64,000 nucleotides of DNA from Lusitaniella coriacea LEGE 07157 (GCF_015207425.1 NZ_JADEWZ010000019.1:1-64000); one strand, 5' to 3'. Numbered from the stretch's first letter, positions 26,838-37,156 are shown. Notes: a model not told the origin generated them from the sequence alone. Made by a program: numbers and translations.

Positions 26838-27899
26838 ATGAAAAAAAACATCGGCAAACCTCTCAAAGTTGCTGCGGTGGGATTGGGATGGGTGACAACG
26901 CATCGCCACTTGCCAACCTTGAGAGAGAACCCTCACTATCAGCTTATCGGGGTTATTGACTCGCAGGCGCGCGTCCAAACCATTGCACAACAATATAACT
27001 GCACCCACTTCCAACAAACAGACACCTTAGAAAACATTCCCTGGTTAGATGAAGTCGATGCCATCACTATCGGAACTCCCCCCAAAACCCACTACCCCCT
27101 CATTAAAACCGCCTTACAACTTGGCAAACACGTCCTAACAGAAAAACCCTTCGCCATGACTGTCGCAGAAGGCGAAGAACTTGTTACCTTAGCCAAAACC
27201 CAAGGACTCACCCTCGGAATCGTTCACAACTTCCAATTTGCCTCTTCCACCCAAAGATTGCTACACGACATCAAAAGCGGCTGTTTTGGCAAAATCAAAG
27301 CTATTGTCGCGCAACAACTCAGCAATCCTCGGCGGCGCTTACCCGCATGGTACGAACAGCTTCCCTTGGGCTTATTTTATGATGAGAGTCCCCACTTCTT
27401 TTACCTTGTCTCAAAAATTGCTCCCGGTTCACTCAAATTGCTCCAATCCGATATTTTTCCCAGCACTCTCAAACAGGTAACTCCCGCCGCCATTAACCTG
27501 CAATATCAATGCGACAGCACCGAATTTGGCACCCTTCCCGTTTCAATTAATATGAACTTTGAAGCACCCATTAGCGAATGGCACCTCACGGTTTATGGCG
27601 AGAATTATCTTGGGGATATTGATATTTTTCGCGACATTTATATTCGCCTTCCCAACGATGGTTTACACACCACGCGCACGGTTATTCGTACCTCTGCATT
27701 AGCAACCTGGCAACATTGGTCACAACATTTTACCAGTGGAATTAAACATCTTAGAGGAACCTTGAGGTATGGAAATGATGTGGTTTTTTCTCGGTTCGCA
27801 GAAGCTGCGATTACGGGATGCGAATTAGAAGATATTGATGCAATCAATGCCTTATCCGTTCTCAAAATGCAACACGAAGCAATAGGGTTTCACCGATAG
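26838..27899 (+). CDS. Gfo/Idh/MocA family NAD(P)-dependent oxidoreductase
   Basis: A 353-residue protein. The N-terminal Rossmann domain begins KVAAVGLGWVTTHRHLPTL. The diagnostic EKP motif is in GKHVLTEKPFAMTVAEGEELV, and the C-terminal alpha/beta domain carries ARG-like RLPAWYEQLPLGLFYDESPHFFYLVSKI. The usual glycine-rich GxGxxG reads GLGWVT, which is typical for this group. It probably oxidises or reduces a sugar or inositol derivative. The substrate is unknown and no sugar cluster is adjacent. Confidence 0.85.
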   Translation: MKKNIGKPLKVAAVGLGWVTTHRHLPTLRENPHYQLIGVIDSQARVQTIAQQYNCTHFQQTDTLENIPWLDEVDAITIGTPPKTHYPLIKTALQLGKHVLTEKPFAMTVAEGEELVTLAKTQGLTLGIVHNFQFASSTQRLLHDIKSGCFGKIKAIVAQQLSNPRRRLPAWYEQLPLGLFYDESPHFFYLVSKIAPGSLKLLQSDIFPSTLKQVTPAAINLQYQCDSTEFGTLPVSINMNFEAPISEWHLTVYGENYLGDIDIFRDIYIRLPNDGLHTTRTVIRTSALATWQHWSQHFTSGIKHLRGTLRYGNDVVFSRFAEAAITGCELEDIDAINALSVLKMQHEAIGFHR

Positions 27900-27965
27900 A
27901 GTCGTTGCAATTCTCCCCGTTCTGCGTTAGTACAAATATACGTCTCTCAAGGAATTTTCAATTTA

Positions 27966-29387
27966 ATGTCCGATCTCATTCTCTTTTGGCATCGTTGCGA
28001 TCTTCGGATTGCTGATAATGTGGGACTTGCTGCGGCGCGCAAGCAGAGTTCTAAAGTCCTAGGCGTTTTTTGTCTTGACCCCAATATTCTGAAACGGGAC
28101 GATATCGCATCGGTTCGAGTGGCTTATATGGTGGGGTGTTTGGAAAAATTGCAAGAACGTTATCGCCAAGCGGGAAGTCAATTACTCATTCTCCACGACG
28201 AACCCCACAAAGCGCTTCCTCGGTTAGCAACAGCACTTCAAGCAAAGGCTGTATTTTGGAATTGGGATGTGGAACCTTATTCCCAAGAACGGGATGAAAA
28301 AGTTACAGAAAGCCTGAAGGAGAAAGGAATTACTGTTTGTAATGAATGGGATCGATTGTTGCACGAACCGGGTAAGATTTTGACCCAAGCAGACAAACCC
28401 TACACCGTTTATACGCCGTTTTGGAAGAATTGGAGCAAACAGCCGAAAGCAGAACCCGCAATGGAATTGAAAGATGCGGAGGGGTTGAGTCCAAAGGAAC
28501 AAAAGAGTGCAGAAAAAGCAGGCGCGATCTCGCTCCCTACAGCGCGGGATTTGGGGTATATTTGGGAAAATGGCTTTTTATTGGAACCGGGAGAGAACGC
28601 GGCTTGGGAGAGATTTGAAACATTCCGAGATCGCGCAATTCAAGACTATCAAGAACAGCGTAACTTCCCCGCAACAGATGGAACCTCTCAATTGAGTGCA
28701 GCGTTAAAGTTTGGCACGATTGGTATTCGCAGCCTCTGGCAAAAAACCGAAGAACTTTCCCAATACTCTCGCAGCGACGAGTCCCGCAACAGCATTCAAA
28801 CTTGGCAAAAAGAACTCGCTTGGCGAGAATTCTACCAACACGCCTTATACTTCTTCCCTGAGTTAGCAGAAGGCCCATACCGCGATCGATTTAAGAACTT
28901 TCCCTGGGATAATAACAAAACCTATTTTCAGGCATGGTGCGAGGGAAAAACAGGCTACCCCATCGTTGATGCAGCCATGCGACAACTCAACGAAACCGGA
29001 TGGATGCACAATCGCTGTCGCATGATTGTTGCCAGTTTCCTCACAAAAGATTTGATTATTAACTGGCAATGGGGCGAAAAATATTTTATGCAGCGATTAT
29101 ACGATGGCGATCTCGCGTCGAATAATGGCGGTTGGCAGTGGAGTGCATCCAGTGGAATGGATCCCAAACCCTTGCGCATTTTTAATCCCAGCACCCAAGC
29201 GCAAAAATTCGATCCTGAAGGAGAGTATATTCGCACTTGGATTCCAGAACTGAGTTCGATGGATGCGGAATATTTAGTGACGGGAAAAATCTCTCCTCTC
29301 GAACGGGAAGCTTGTGGTTACGCACAACCGATTGTCGATCATAAAATTCAACAACGGGAATTTAAACGACGCTATAAGGATGGATAA
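27966..29387 (+). CDS. phrA: class I deoxyribodipyrimidine photolyase (CPD photolyase)
   Basis: A 473-residue DNA repair flavoprotein. The N-terminal antenna domain starts [21 protein letters not shown]. The FAD domain carries [38 protein letters not shown], the tryptophan-rich [40 protein letters not shown] and DYDG-type [29 protein letters not shown]. These match class I CPD photolyases; in cyanobacteria the antenna is usually 8-HDF. It splits cyclobutane pyrimidine dimers using blue light. It stands alone, with 66 bp to the oxidoreductase upstream. Confidence 0.9.
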   Translation: MSDLILFWHRCDLRIADNVGLAAARKQSSKVLGVFCLDPNILKRDDIASVRVAYMVGCLEKLQERYRQAGSQLLILHDEPHKALPRLATALQAKAVFWNWDVEPYSQERDEKVTESLKEKGITVCNEWDRLLHEPGKILTQADKPYTVYTPFWKNWSKQPKAEPAMELKDAEGLSPKEQKSAEKAGAISLPTARDLGYIWENGFLLEPGENAAWERFETFRDRAIQDYQEQRNFPATDGTSQLSAALKFGTIGIRSLWQKTEELSQYSRSDESRNSIQTWQKELAWREFYQHALYFFPELAEGPYRDRFKNFPWDNNKTYFQAWCEGKTGYPIVDAAMRQLNETGWMHNRCRMIVASFLTKDLIINWQWGEKYFMQRLYDGDLASNNGGWQWSASSGMDPKPLRIFNPSTQAQKFDPEGEYIRTWIPELSSMDAEYLVTGKISPLEREACGYAQPIVDHKIQQREFKRRYKDG

Positions 29388-29555
29388 ATATTTCTGTTCA
29401 AATAAGTTCGATTTTTGGACTCTGAGCAAAACCCAAGCGCACGATCTGCAAAATTTCATATTTCATCAGTGCGCTCGTCGGGCAGGCAGGGACGCGATCG
29501 CGCTCCAGACACCTGCATATAATGGAAATGCCCCTCTCAGCGAGGACTTTTACCA

Positions 29556-30269
29556 ATGGTTCAACAACTTCCTCCTCAAACTTCAGACATTATCTACCCC
29601 GAAAGCGACGGCAAACCCTTGGCTGACAACACCCTTCAATTTCGCTGGATCGTGACTCTCAAAGGGGGAATTGATGCCCTCTTTAAAGACGACCCTAATG
29701 TCTTTGTCGCCGGGGACTTGCTCTGGTATCCCGTGCAAGGGCAGCCTAAAATTGTTCAAGCGCCTGATGTCATGGTTGCAATCGGCAGACCCAAGGGCGA
29801 TCGCTGCTCTTACAAGCAGTGGGAGGAAGATAACATTCCCCCGCAAGTTGTTTTCGAGATTTCCTCCAAAAGCAACACTGTGGCGGAACTGGAAGGCACA
29901 AAACTCGACTTCTACCAGCGTCATGGCGTGGAGGAATATTACCTCTATGACCCCGACCGAATTGTCCTTAAAGGCTGGCTGCGATCGAAAGAGAAGTTGG
30001 AATCCATTGAGTTGATGCTCGGTTGGGTCAGTCCCCGGCTGGGAATTCGATTTGAAATCGTCGATGGAGAACTTCAAGTCTTTCACCCTAACGGCAATCG
30101 CTTCCGAGACGTTGCTGAGTACGATAGATGGGTTGAGGAAAAGGAACGGCAGATTGAGGAAAGAGAACGGCAGCTTGAGGAAAAAGATCGACGAATTCAA
30201 GAGGAACAGCAGCGATCGCAAGCGTTGATGGAGCAGTTGCGAGCTTTAGGAGTGGAGCCAGTTGAATAG
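29556..30269 (+). CDS. Uma2 family protein with C-terminal coiled coil
   Basis: A 237-residue protein. The PD-(D/E)XK-like Uma2 core is visible: LKGGIDALF, VFVAGDLLWYPVQG, QAPDVMVAIGRPKGDR (Asp), PPQVVFEISSKSNTVAELEGTKLDFYQRHGVEEYYLYDPD (E and K). Residues 185-232 are a highly charged heptad coiled coil (EEKERQIEERERQLEEKDRR). The family is abundant in cyanobacteria; the substrate is uncertain. It is distinct from the copy at 8040. Confidence 0.8.
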   Translation: MVQQLPPQTSDIIYPESDGKPLADNTLQFRWIVTLKGGIDALFKDDPNVFVAGDLLWYPVQGQPKIVQAPDVMVAIGRPKGDRCSYKQWEEDNIPPQVVFEISSKSNTVAELEGTKLDFYQRHGVEEYYLYDPDRIVLKGWLRSKEKLESIELMLGWVSPRLGIRFEIVDGELQVFHPNGNRFRDVAEYDRWVEEKERQIEERERQLEEKDRRIQEEQQRSQALMEQLRALGVEPVE

Positions 30270-30420
30270 ATTCGATCTGTCCGACTTTAAAAAAGAATTA
30301 GAAATTATGTGGAACCCATAAAAAAGTAATGAGAGCTTACACCAGTGGGACAGAAATTGCATAAGTGCGAGGGATGGAGAGATATAAACTCTTAGTAGTT
30401 TGATTTGGAGTTGTTTTCCC

Positions 30421-32754
30421 GTGTCTCAGTCCTCTTCTCGCGTTCGGAATACGTTTGCGCTTTTTGCTTTATCGTTGTTGTGGGTAAGCGTTCCGGTGTT
30501 GGTTTTTGAGGGCGCGCGATCGGTTCAGGCGCAAATGGTAGAGGAACAGGGAGCAGAAGCAGATCGCCTGTTGCAGCAAGGAATTCAGCAGGCTCAGAGA
30601 AGCCAATTCCAAGCTGCAATCCAGTCCTGGCGACGAGCATTGCAACTCTATCGAGAACAGGGGAATCGTCGAGGGGAAGGCAATTCTTTGAACAATTTGG
30701 GGAATGTTTACAATTCCCTGGGGGAATACGAGAAGGCGATTGAATTTCACCAACAATCGTTAACCCTTGTACGAGAAATTGGTAATCGCGCCGGAGAAAG
30801 TGTTTCTTTGAACAATTTAGGTCTTGTCTACGAATCCCTGGGGGAATACGAGAAGGCAATTGAGTTTTACCAACAATCGTTAGCTATCAAGCGAGAAATT
30901 GACAATTTCGTTGGGGCAATCAATTCTTTGAACAATTTGGGGAATGTTTACAATTCCCTGGGGGAATACGAGAAGGCGATTGAGTTTCACCAAAAATCGT
31001 TAATCCTTGCACGAGAAATAGGAGATCGTACTGGGGAAAGTAATTCGTTTAACAACTTAGGTCTTGTTTACAATTCCCTAGGGGAATACGAGAAGGCAAT
31101 TGAGTTTCACCAACAATCTTTAGCCATCAAGCAAGAAATTGGTAATCGCGCCGGGGAAAGTAATTCGTTTAACAATTTAGGTCTTGTTTACGAATCCCTT
31201 GGGCAATACGAGAAGGCGATTGAGTTTCATCAGCAATCTTTAGCCCTTGCACGAGAAATTGGCGATCGCGCAGGGGTAGGCAACTCTTTGGGCAATTTAG
31301 GACTAACTTTTTACAAATCTGGTCAATTTGCTCAAGCAGAAGAAACCCTCTTAGCCAGCATTAAAGTTAAAGAATCCATTCGTGCCAGTTTGGGTGATAA
31401 CGATGCGAACAAAATTTCAATCTTTGAAACACAATCCAACACCTATCGCACCCTCCAACAAGTCCTCATCGCCCAAAACAAACGCGATCGCGCCCTCGAA
31501 ATTGCCGAACGCGGACGCGCAAGAGCATTTGTCGAACTCCTCTCTCAACGCATCTCTCCCGAAACCTCCCCAGAACCGCCAACAATCGAACAAATTAAAC
31601 AAATTGCCCAAAACCAAAACGCAACCCTTGTTGAATACTCCATCATTGTTGACGAACTCGACATCGACGGCAGAAAACGGTGGCGAGAATCCCAACTCTA
31701 CATCTGGGTAGTCAAACCCAACGGAGAAGTCAGCTTCCGCACCGCCGATTTAACGGAACTGGCACAGAAAGGAGAATCCCTCAAAAAACTCGTTACCCGC
31801 AGCCGCACTTCTATTGGTGTGAGGAATCGTAGTTTAGTCGCCGTGCGAGCGAAACCCGATGCAGAAGAACCCGTTAACCGCCTGCGCCAACTTCACGAAA
31901 TCCTCATCGAACCGATCGCGGATCTCCTCCCCGCAGATCCCCAGGAGAAGGTGATTTTCATGCCCCAAGGAGCGCTCTTTCTCGTACCTTTCCCCGCGTT
32001 GCAAGACGAAAACGAGAACTACCTCATTGAGAAACATACTATCCTCACCGCCCCAGCAATTCAGGTTTTGCAACTCACCCGCGAGCAAAAGAAGGGTAGG
32101 GGCGCAATGCTTGCGCCCGGAGAGGGGAATGCGTTGATTGTGGGAAACCCAACGATGCCGTCTGTTGCCGTGGAAATTGGCGAAACGCCGACTAAATTGA
32201 ACCCGCTCCCCGGTTCCGAGCGAGAAGCGAACAAAATCGCTAGATTTCTCAATACAGAACCCCTGATCGGCGCGCAGGCGACCCGTCAAGCGGTGGTGGG
32301 GCAAATGTCTAACGCAAACATCATTCACCTGGCAACTCACGGTTTGCTGGACGATTTCAAAGGGCAAGGCGTACCGGGAGCAATTGCCCTCGCACCAGAT
32401 GGAACGGGGGAACGCAACGATGGACTGCTGACAGCGAATGAAATTCTCGATCTCAATCTCAATGCAGAATTGGTGGTGTTGAGCGCCTGCGATACGGGAC
32501 GGGGAGAGATTACGGGAGATGGAGTGATTGGGTTATCTCGTTCTTTGGTTTTGGCGGGGGTTCCGAGTATTTTGGTATCCCTTTGGGCGGTGGATGACCA
32601 TTCAACGGCATTCTTGATGTCGGAGTTTTACCGCAATTGGCAGGAAACGGGAGATAAGGCACAATCTCTGCGTCAGGCAATGTTGGCAACGATAGAGGAG
32701 TATCCCCAGCCTATCGATTGGGCGGCGTTTACGCTCATCGGCGAGTCTTTGTGA
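30421..32754 (+). CDS. exported TPR-CHAT domain protein
   Basis: A 777-residue protein from GTG 30421 (GGAG upstream). A signal peptide (NTFALFALSLLWVSVPVLVFEGARSVQAQ) is followed by TPR repeats, residues about 45-330: one diverged unit, five near-identical 40-residue units (LNNLGNVYNSLGEYEKAIEF type) and one diverged unit. The C-terminal CHAT protease domain has the catalytic His in NIIHLATHGLLDD and Cys in LVVLSACDTGRG, with AIALAPDG and VPSILVSLWAVDD as further CHAT motifs, so it looks active. A REP palindrome at 32096-32118 is translated in frame as part of GRGAMLAP between conserved CHAT segments. Such proteins are caspase-like peptidases; export suggests a periplasmic substrate. Confidence 0.85.
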   Translation: MSQSSSRVRNTFALFALSLLWVSVPVLVFEGARSVQAQMVEEQGAEADRLLQQGIQQAQRSQFQAAIQSWRRALQLYREQGNRRGEGNSLNNLGNVYNSLGEYEKAIEFHQQSLTLVREIGNRAGESVSLNNLGLVYESLGEYEKAIEFYQQSLAIKREIDNFVGAINSLNNLGNVYNSLGEYEKAIEFHQKSLILAREIGDRTGESNSFNNLGLVYNSLGEYEKAIEFHQQSLAIKQEIGNRAGESNSFNNLGLVYESLGQYEKAIEFHQQSLALAREIGDRAGVGNSLGNLGLTFYKSGQFAQAEETLLASIKVKESIRASLGDNDANKISIFETQSNTYRTLQQVLIAQNKRDRALEIAERGRARAFVELLSQRISPETSPEPPTIEQIKQIAQNQNATLVEYSIIVDELDIDGRKRWRESQLYIWVVKPNGEVSFRTADLTELAQKGESLKKLVTRSRTSIGVRNRSLVAVRAKPDAEEPVNRLRQLHEILIEPIADLLPADPQEKVIFMPQGALFLVPFPALQDENENYLIEKHTILTAPAIQVLQLTREQKKGRGAMLAPGEGNALIVGNPTMPSVAVEIGETPTKLNPLPGSEREANKIARFLNTEPLIGAQATRQAVVGQMSNANIIHLATHGLLDDFKGQGVPGAIALAPDGTGERNDGLLTANEILDLNLNAELVVLSACDTGRGEITGDGVIGLSRSLVLAGVPSILVSLWAVDDHSTAFLMSEFYRNWQETGDKAQSLRQAMLATIEEYPQPIDWAAFTLIGESL
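30673..31272 (+). repeat. five tandem 120-bp TPR-coding units
   Basis: Units begin at 30673, 30793, 30913, 31033 and 31153. Units 1 and 3 share the LNNLGNVYNSLGEYEKAIEF reading and are closest to each other; units 2, 4 and 5 share NLGLVY. The exact 120-bp phase with no indels shows expansion by unit duplication. Confidence 0.9.
32096..32118. repeat. REP-type palindrome, copy 2, inside the CHAT gene
   Basis: The same 23 nt as at 4635-4657, with the hairpin GGGCGCAA-TGC-TTGCGCCC at 32100-32118, here in the coding region and in frame. Confidence 0.75.
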
Positions 32755-32910
32755 GTTCAGAATTTCTCCCCGTCCCCCCTCATATAAGATCCGGTTGAAT
32801 GCCCTCGGTAAGGACTGACACGGAGAATCGGAGACACGGAGAAGTTTTTACAGTGAGCAATTAAAAGGATTTGATATCACAATCTCAAGACTGACAGAGT
32901 GCTAAGGGTG

Positions 32911-33828
32911 CTAAGGCAACTCTACTGAAGTGGGTTTCGCAATATGGGGCAATCCCCAGCCTAACTTCTCCCGTAAAATTCGGAAAAACTCCGGTTGCTG
33001 CAAGCGAATAAACCGGGCGGAATAGCGCGATCGCGCGACCTTGACCCGATCTTCGGGTAACACAGAACAGCCGCCATTTCCATCCACCACCATCATCATT
33101 TGATTGGGCGTTGCGGGGATAATCGTTACCGGTTCGCGATCGGAAAAAACGAGCGCTCGCGATGCCAAAGAATGGGGGCAAATGGGAACCAACTGGAGAA
33201 CCGGAACATCCGGCGTAACCACAGGCCCCCCCGCACTCAAAGAATAAGCCGTAGAACCCGTTGGCGTAGAAATAATCACCCCATCCGCCGCAATATCCAC
33301 CGCCGCGTGCTGACCGATTTGGATCTCAAAATGGCACATACTCGTGAGCGGTTCCCGATGCAGCACCATTTCATTCAAACACAGGGCTTCCCACAACACG
33401 CGGTCTTGTCGCAATACCCGAATGGAGAGCATCGAACGCTCTTCTATCTCATACTCCCCAGCCAGCAAATGTTCGACAACTTTGGGCCATTGATTGACAT
33501 AGGATTCCGTGAGAAAGCCCATGTGTCCGGTGTTAATCGTTAACAGGGGAATGCCTAAAGACGCAACTTGGCGAAATGCTGCCAAAACGGTTCCATCTCC
33601 CCCCAAAACAATCGCCCAGTCAATATCTTTTTCAAATTCCTCTGGTTTCAGCTTTTCAATCTCAGTATGGCAAACTGGGCTATCCGGACGAGAGTAGCCC
33701 AATATTCCCCCAAAGCTAGTGGTCATGAAGACCTCACAGCCGCGAGCGATAAGCTCCTCTCTTAACTGACCTGCCACGCGACAAGCCACGGGTTTAATAT
33801 CGTTGTAGATAATGCCTACTTTCGGCAC
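32911..33828 (-). CDS. nadK: NAD(+) kinase
   Basis: A 305-residue protein. It has the diacylglycerol/NAD kinase signature [11 protein letters not shown] with preceding WAIVLGGDG, the NE/D motif [11 protein letters not shown], and the conserved [24 protein letters not shown]. It phosphorylates NAD to NADP; cyanobacteria usually have two paralogues. The start is ATG 33828. The C-terminal end is slightly extended ([16 protein letters not shown]). It is monocistronic, and the 3' flank 32755-32910 holds no feature. Confidence 0.9.
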   Translation of the reverse strand: MPKVGIIYNDIKPVACRVAGQLREELIARGCEVFMTTSFGGILGYSRPDSPVCHTEIEKLKPEEFEKDIDWAIVLGGDGTVLAAFRQVASLGIPLLTINTGHMGFLTESYVNQWPKVVEHLLAGEYEIEERSMLSIRVLRQDRVLWEALCLNEMVLHREPLTSMCHFEIQIGQHAAVDIAADGVIISTPTGSTAYSLSAGGPVVTPDVPVLQLVPICPHSLASRALVFSDREPVTIIPATPNQMMMVVDGNGGCSVLPEDRVKVARSRYSARFIRLQQPEFFRILREKLGWGLPHIAKPTSVELP

Positions 33829-33919
33829 AGTTACTAATCCTGTTTTGTAAAAGCTGAACTAACTTACCGGTGAAACTCTGAATACCTTTTGCCCTTTGAT
33901 TTTTGCTGACTGCTTCATC

Positions 33920-34027
33920 CTAATTACGACGTGCAGGGCAATGCGGACAGTCCCATTCTCTAACATCAAGAGACATTTTCAGAACTTGAGTCAGACAATC
34001 TGGGCAAATGAAAAAATGAGGAAACCC
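33920..34027 (-). pseudogene. remnant of a TnpB-type (IS200/IS605) zinc ribbon
   Basis: Translating the minus strand gives FICPDCLTQVLKM, SLDVREWDCPHC, then PARRN and a stop. Two CxxC pairs around (L)S-x-VREWxCPxC are the hallmark of the C-terminal zinc ribbon of IS605 OrfB/TnpB proteins. Only about 35 residues remain and the following HDRDxNAA block is lost. The frame is the same as that of ycf39 and starts directly after its stop codon. No IS ends are seen. The call rests on a short motif. Confidence 0.5.
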
Positions 34028-34030
34028 AAC

Positions 34031-35005
34031 TTATTTAAAAAAGGACTGTTGCTTTTTCTTTTGTTTCTGCTTTTCTCGCTCGTATCCAATCTCTTTCAAT
34101 TTTTTCATAATGCGAGTGAAATACTCTTGTAAGTAAGCTTCCACTGTTGTAACTTCTTTGGGATCGAACTCAAAGCTTTTGTAGGTTTCCTCCATTGAGG
34201 CATCGAGGGGTTTTCCGCTTGCGAGAACTTCTGCAAATGCCAGACGATCTGCAACGTTCCTTCCCCACTGCAACCAACCTGCAATGCGCCGAATCGTGCG
34301 TAAAACTCCCATCGGAACGCGAGAAATTTTAGCATTTTGCCCCGATAGGCGCTCGCACAAATTTACAATTTCATCGGCACTCCAGGCACGAGTTCCCACC
34401 ACCGGGAAGGTTTTTTGTTCTGTTTGCGGGAGTTCGAGAGCGCGCACGGCGAATTTAGCAATATCGATAGTGTCCATGTAGGCAATGGGCGTACTTTCTC
34501 CTGTCACCCACACGACTCGATTGTCAAGGATAGGGATTGCGTACTGACCGATTAAGCCTTGCATGAAGCCGCAGGGTCGCAGAATCGTGTAGTTTAATCC
34601 AGATTCCGCTAAAAATTTCTCCGTACAATGCTTAATATCCATTAAGGGGACATTTGGAAATTGCTCGGCGTTGAGAATTGAGAAGAAAATATAACGCTGA
34701 ATATCTGCTGCAACTGCCGCCTGAATGAGGGAGACTTTTCCGTCCCAGTCAATTTCTCTGATATTGAGGGTGTCTGTCGCTCTGGCTGTTGCTGCATCAA
34801 TAATGGCTTCGATGTCCTTTAGAGCGGGGGGAAGCGTGTCGGGTTGACACAAATCTCCCTTGACTAATTCAGCGCCCCATTCTTTTAAGAAGGCGGCTTT
34901 TCTGAGATTCCGGACTAAACAACGAACCTGATGACCTTCATCAAGAGCGCGACGGGCAATTTGCCGTCCTAGGGTGCCTGTAGCACCGACCACCAGTAAT
35001 TTCAT
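34031..35005 (-). CDS. ycf39: Ycf39-type photosystem II assembly protein (atypical SDR/NmrA)
   Basis: A 324-residue protein. It has a dinucleotide-binding N-terminus, MKLLVVGATGTLGRQIARRALDEGHQVRCLVRN (GxxGxxG). IQRYIFFSILNAEQFPNVPLMDIKHCTEKFLAESGLNYTILRPCGFMQGLIGQYAIPIL is the Ycf39/HCF244 signature. The length matches cyanobacterial Ycf39. In Synechocystis this protein associates with high-light-inducible proteins and delivers chlorophyll to newly made D1. The C-terminus is Lys/Gln-rich (EKQKQKKKQQSFFK) and slightly longer than usual, ending directly before the TnpB-like remnant. Confidence 0.85.
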   Translation of the reverse strand: MKLLVVGATGTLGRQIARRALDEGHQVRCLVRNLRKAAFLKEWGAELVKGDLCQPDTLPPALKDIEAIIDAATARATDTLNIREIDWDGKVSLIQAAVAADIQRYIFFSILNAEQFPNVPLMDIKHCTEKFLAESGLNYTILRPCGFMQGLIGQYAIPILDNRVVWVTGESTPIAYMDTIDIAKFAVRALELPQTEQKTFPVVGTRAWSADEIVNLCERLSGQNAKISRVPMGVLRTIRRIAGWLQWGRNVADRLAFAEVLASGKPLDASMEETYKSFEFDPKEVTTVEAYLQEYFTRIMKKLKEIGYEREKQKQKKKQQSFFK

Positions 35006-35176
35006 TTAAAATGATTTTGTGACTAAATTTAAACTTTCTATAAGATTTTATCAGAAAGTTTCCTTTTTTTCTGGTAAATATGAGAGAATACCGAACCTTT
35101 TAGGGTCAAACAAGACAAAATTCTCCCTGGCGCTTGAAGAAAGGGAGTGGAAGAGGCTGAAGCTCAAGGATTTTTT

Positions 35177-36058
35177 TTAGAAATGATTGGGGAAGGGCTT
35201 GGTTAAATCTAGGGTCATTCCTTCGCGCGCGATCGCGCTTCCGGGCATTGCTTCGTGAACTTGTTTGGCGACGCGATCGAGGAAATCGTCGCTGTGGTTG
35301 GGTTCGTGGTGGAACACGATCAATTGTTTAACCCCAGCTTCTTTGCAGATCCGAACGCCTTCTTCCCAGGTGGAATGTCCCCAACCGACTTTGGGAGATT
35401 TGGGGTTGTGATATTCTTCGTCGGTGTACATCGCGTCGTAAATTAAGACATCAGCCCCTTCAGAGAGTTCGAGAACGTGTTCGTCGATATGGTCGGGGAA
35501 ATGTTCGGTATCGGTGCAGTACACTGCGGCATACTCGCCCCAACTAATGCGATAGCCCATTGCCCCGTTGGGATGATTGAGGGGCGCGGTTTCGATGGAA
35601 ATATCGTCGAGGGTAAAGGTTTCGCCACAAACGAGATCGTAGAATTTGAGGTCTGCTTTGACTTCGGCGGTGGGAACGGGGGAGTTGGTGTGCAGCACGC
35701 GATCGCGGAAATGTTGCTGCATCTTCATCGGTTTGCCGTCGTTTGGCACTTGTCCGTGAATGTGGAAGCAATTATCCTCGCTGAAGGCGGGGAAAAAGAA
35801 AGGAATGCCTTGAATGTGATCCCAATGATAGTGGGTAAAAAACATATAAGCAGGCTCAGACATTTTCGGCTGAATGCTTTTGCCTAGCAAACGCAATCCC
35901 GTTCCGCCATCAAAAATAAGGCGTTTTCCCCCAACGTACATTTCTACGCAGGAGGTGTTCCCGCCATAGCGCACGGTGGAGGCTCCTGGGGACGGAATGC
36001 TTCCGCGAACGCCCCAGAATTTGATGATAAATTCGTCAGAAGGAATCTTAGTTTCCAT
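35177..36058 (-). CDS. MBL-fold metallo-hydrolase (PhnP/cyclic-phosphodiesterase-like)
   Basis: A 293-residue protein. WGVRGSIPSPGASTVRYGGNTSCVEM is the start typical of a bacterial MBL subgroup related to PhnP and cyclic-nucleotide phosphodiesterases. The zinc site is complete: THYHWDHIQG (HxHxDH), the His in ETAPLNHPNGAMGYRI, the Asp in AVYCTDTE, and the terminal IVFHHEPNH. It begins 3 bp after the aroC stop on the same strand, so it is probably cotranscribed with aroC. The substrate is unknown. Confidence 0.8.
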   Translation of the reverse strand: METKIPSDEFIIKFWGVRGSIPSPGASTVRYGGNTSCVEMYVGGKRLIFDGGTGLRLLGKSIQPKMSEPAYMFFTHYHWDHIQGIPFFFPAFSEDNCFHIHGQVPNDGKPMKMQQHFRDRVLHTNSPVPTAEVKADLKFYDLVCGETFTLDDISIETAPLNHPNGAMGYRISWGEYAAVYCTDTEHFPDHIDEHVLELSEGADVLIYDAMYTDEEYHNPKSPKVGWGHSTWEEGVRICKEAGVKQLIVFHHEPNHSDDFLDRVAKQVHEAMPGSAIAREGMTLDLTKPFPNHF

Positions 36059-36061
36059 TGT

Positions 36062-37156
36062 TCAAGGCTTTAAAACACTACATTGACCCCGATCGCGTAG
36101 CAAATGATCGCAAAGGACTAAAGCCACCATTGCTTCTACCATTGGGACAGCTCTGGGCAAGACGCAAGGATCGTGCCGCCCTTTTGCTGCTAACGTTGTC
36201 TGTTCGCCAGAACTCGTAACGGTTTGCTGTTCTTTGCCAATCGTTGCTGTGGGTTTGAAGGCGACGCGCAAAACAATGGGTTCTCCATTGGCAATTCCGC
36301 CTTGTATCCCGCCGGAACGATTGGTTCTGGTGCGAATTTCTCCTTGTTCGTCGCAATAAAATTCGTCGTTGTGTTCTCTCCCTGTCAGTACGGTTCCGGC
36401 AAAACCAGAGCCAATTTCAAATCCCTTGCTGGCGGGGAGCGACATCACCCCTTTGGCTAAGTCCGCTTCGAGTTTGTCGAAGACGGGTTCTCCTAAACCT
36501 TTGGGGACATTGCGAGCTACGCATTCAACAACGCCACCGAGGGAGTTTTTCTCCCTGCGAGTTCGATCGATTATTTCTATCATTCGCTCAGCTGCTGCAA
36601 AATCGGGACAGCGAACGATATTTTTTTCCACAAGATCGAGGGTGACGGTGTTGGGATCGATTGTGGCTTCAATGTCTTTAATGCGTTTGACGTAGCCGAC
36701 GATTTCCACCCCTGCGACTTGTTGTAAGATTTTTTTCGCGATCGCGCCCGCCGCCACGCGACCAATTGTTTCCCTAGCAGAAGATCGCCCACCCCCTTGC
36801 CAGTTGCGGATTCCGTATTTTGCATCGTAGGTGGCATCCGCATGGGAAGGGCGATAAGTTTGCGCCATCTCGCTGTAATCTTGGGGACGAGTATTTTTGT
36901 TTCTCACCAAAATCGCGATCGGCGTTCCTAGGGTTTTGCCTTCAAACACGCCAGAGAGAATTTCACAGGCATCGGCTTCTTTACGAGGGGTTGTAATCTT
37001 ACTCTGTCCGGGACGACGGCGATCGAGTTCAAATTGAATTTCTTCGGGCGTGATTTCTAGTTGAGGGGGACAACCGTCAATAACGACTCCCACACCTCCA
37101 CCGTGGGACTCTCCAAAAGTTGTAATGCGAAATAGGTGACCGAACGTATTGCCCAT
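36062..37156 (-). CDS. aroC: chorismate synthase
   Basis: A 364-residue protein with all family signatures: [46 protein letters not shown], the flavin-binding [39 protein letters not shown], and [24 protein letters not shown]. It makes chorismate from EPSP with reduced FMN in the shikimate pathway. The length is standard. It is the first gene of a likely two-gene operon with the MBL hydrolase. Confidence 0.97.
   Translation of the reverse strand: MGNTFGHLFRITTFGESHGGGVGVVIDGCPPQLEITPEEIQFELDRRRPGQSKITTPRKEADACEILSGVFEGKTLGTPIAILVRNKNTRPQDYSEMAQTYRPSHADATYDAKYGIRNWQGGGRSSARETIGRVAAGAIAKKILQQVAGVEIVGYVKRIKDIEATIDPNTVTLDLVEKNIVRCPDFAAAERMIEIIDRTRREKNSLGGVVECVARNVPKGLGEPVFDKLEADLAKGVMSLPASKGFEIGSGFAGTVLTGREHNDEFYCDEQGEIRTRTNRSGGIQGGIANGEPIVLRVAFKPTATIGKEQQTVTSSGEQTTLAAKGRHDPCVLPRAVPMVEAMVALVLCDHLLRDRGQCSVLKP

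Noticed and set aside
33896-34132. 78-residue plus-strand hydrophobic frame
   Set aside because: Antisense to the end of ycf39 and the TnpB remnant; the hydrophobic run is the complement of Lys-rich codons.
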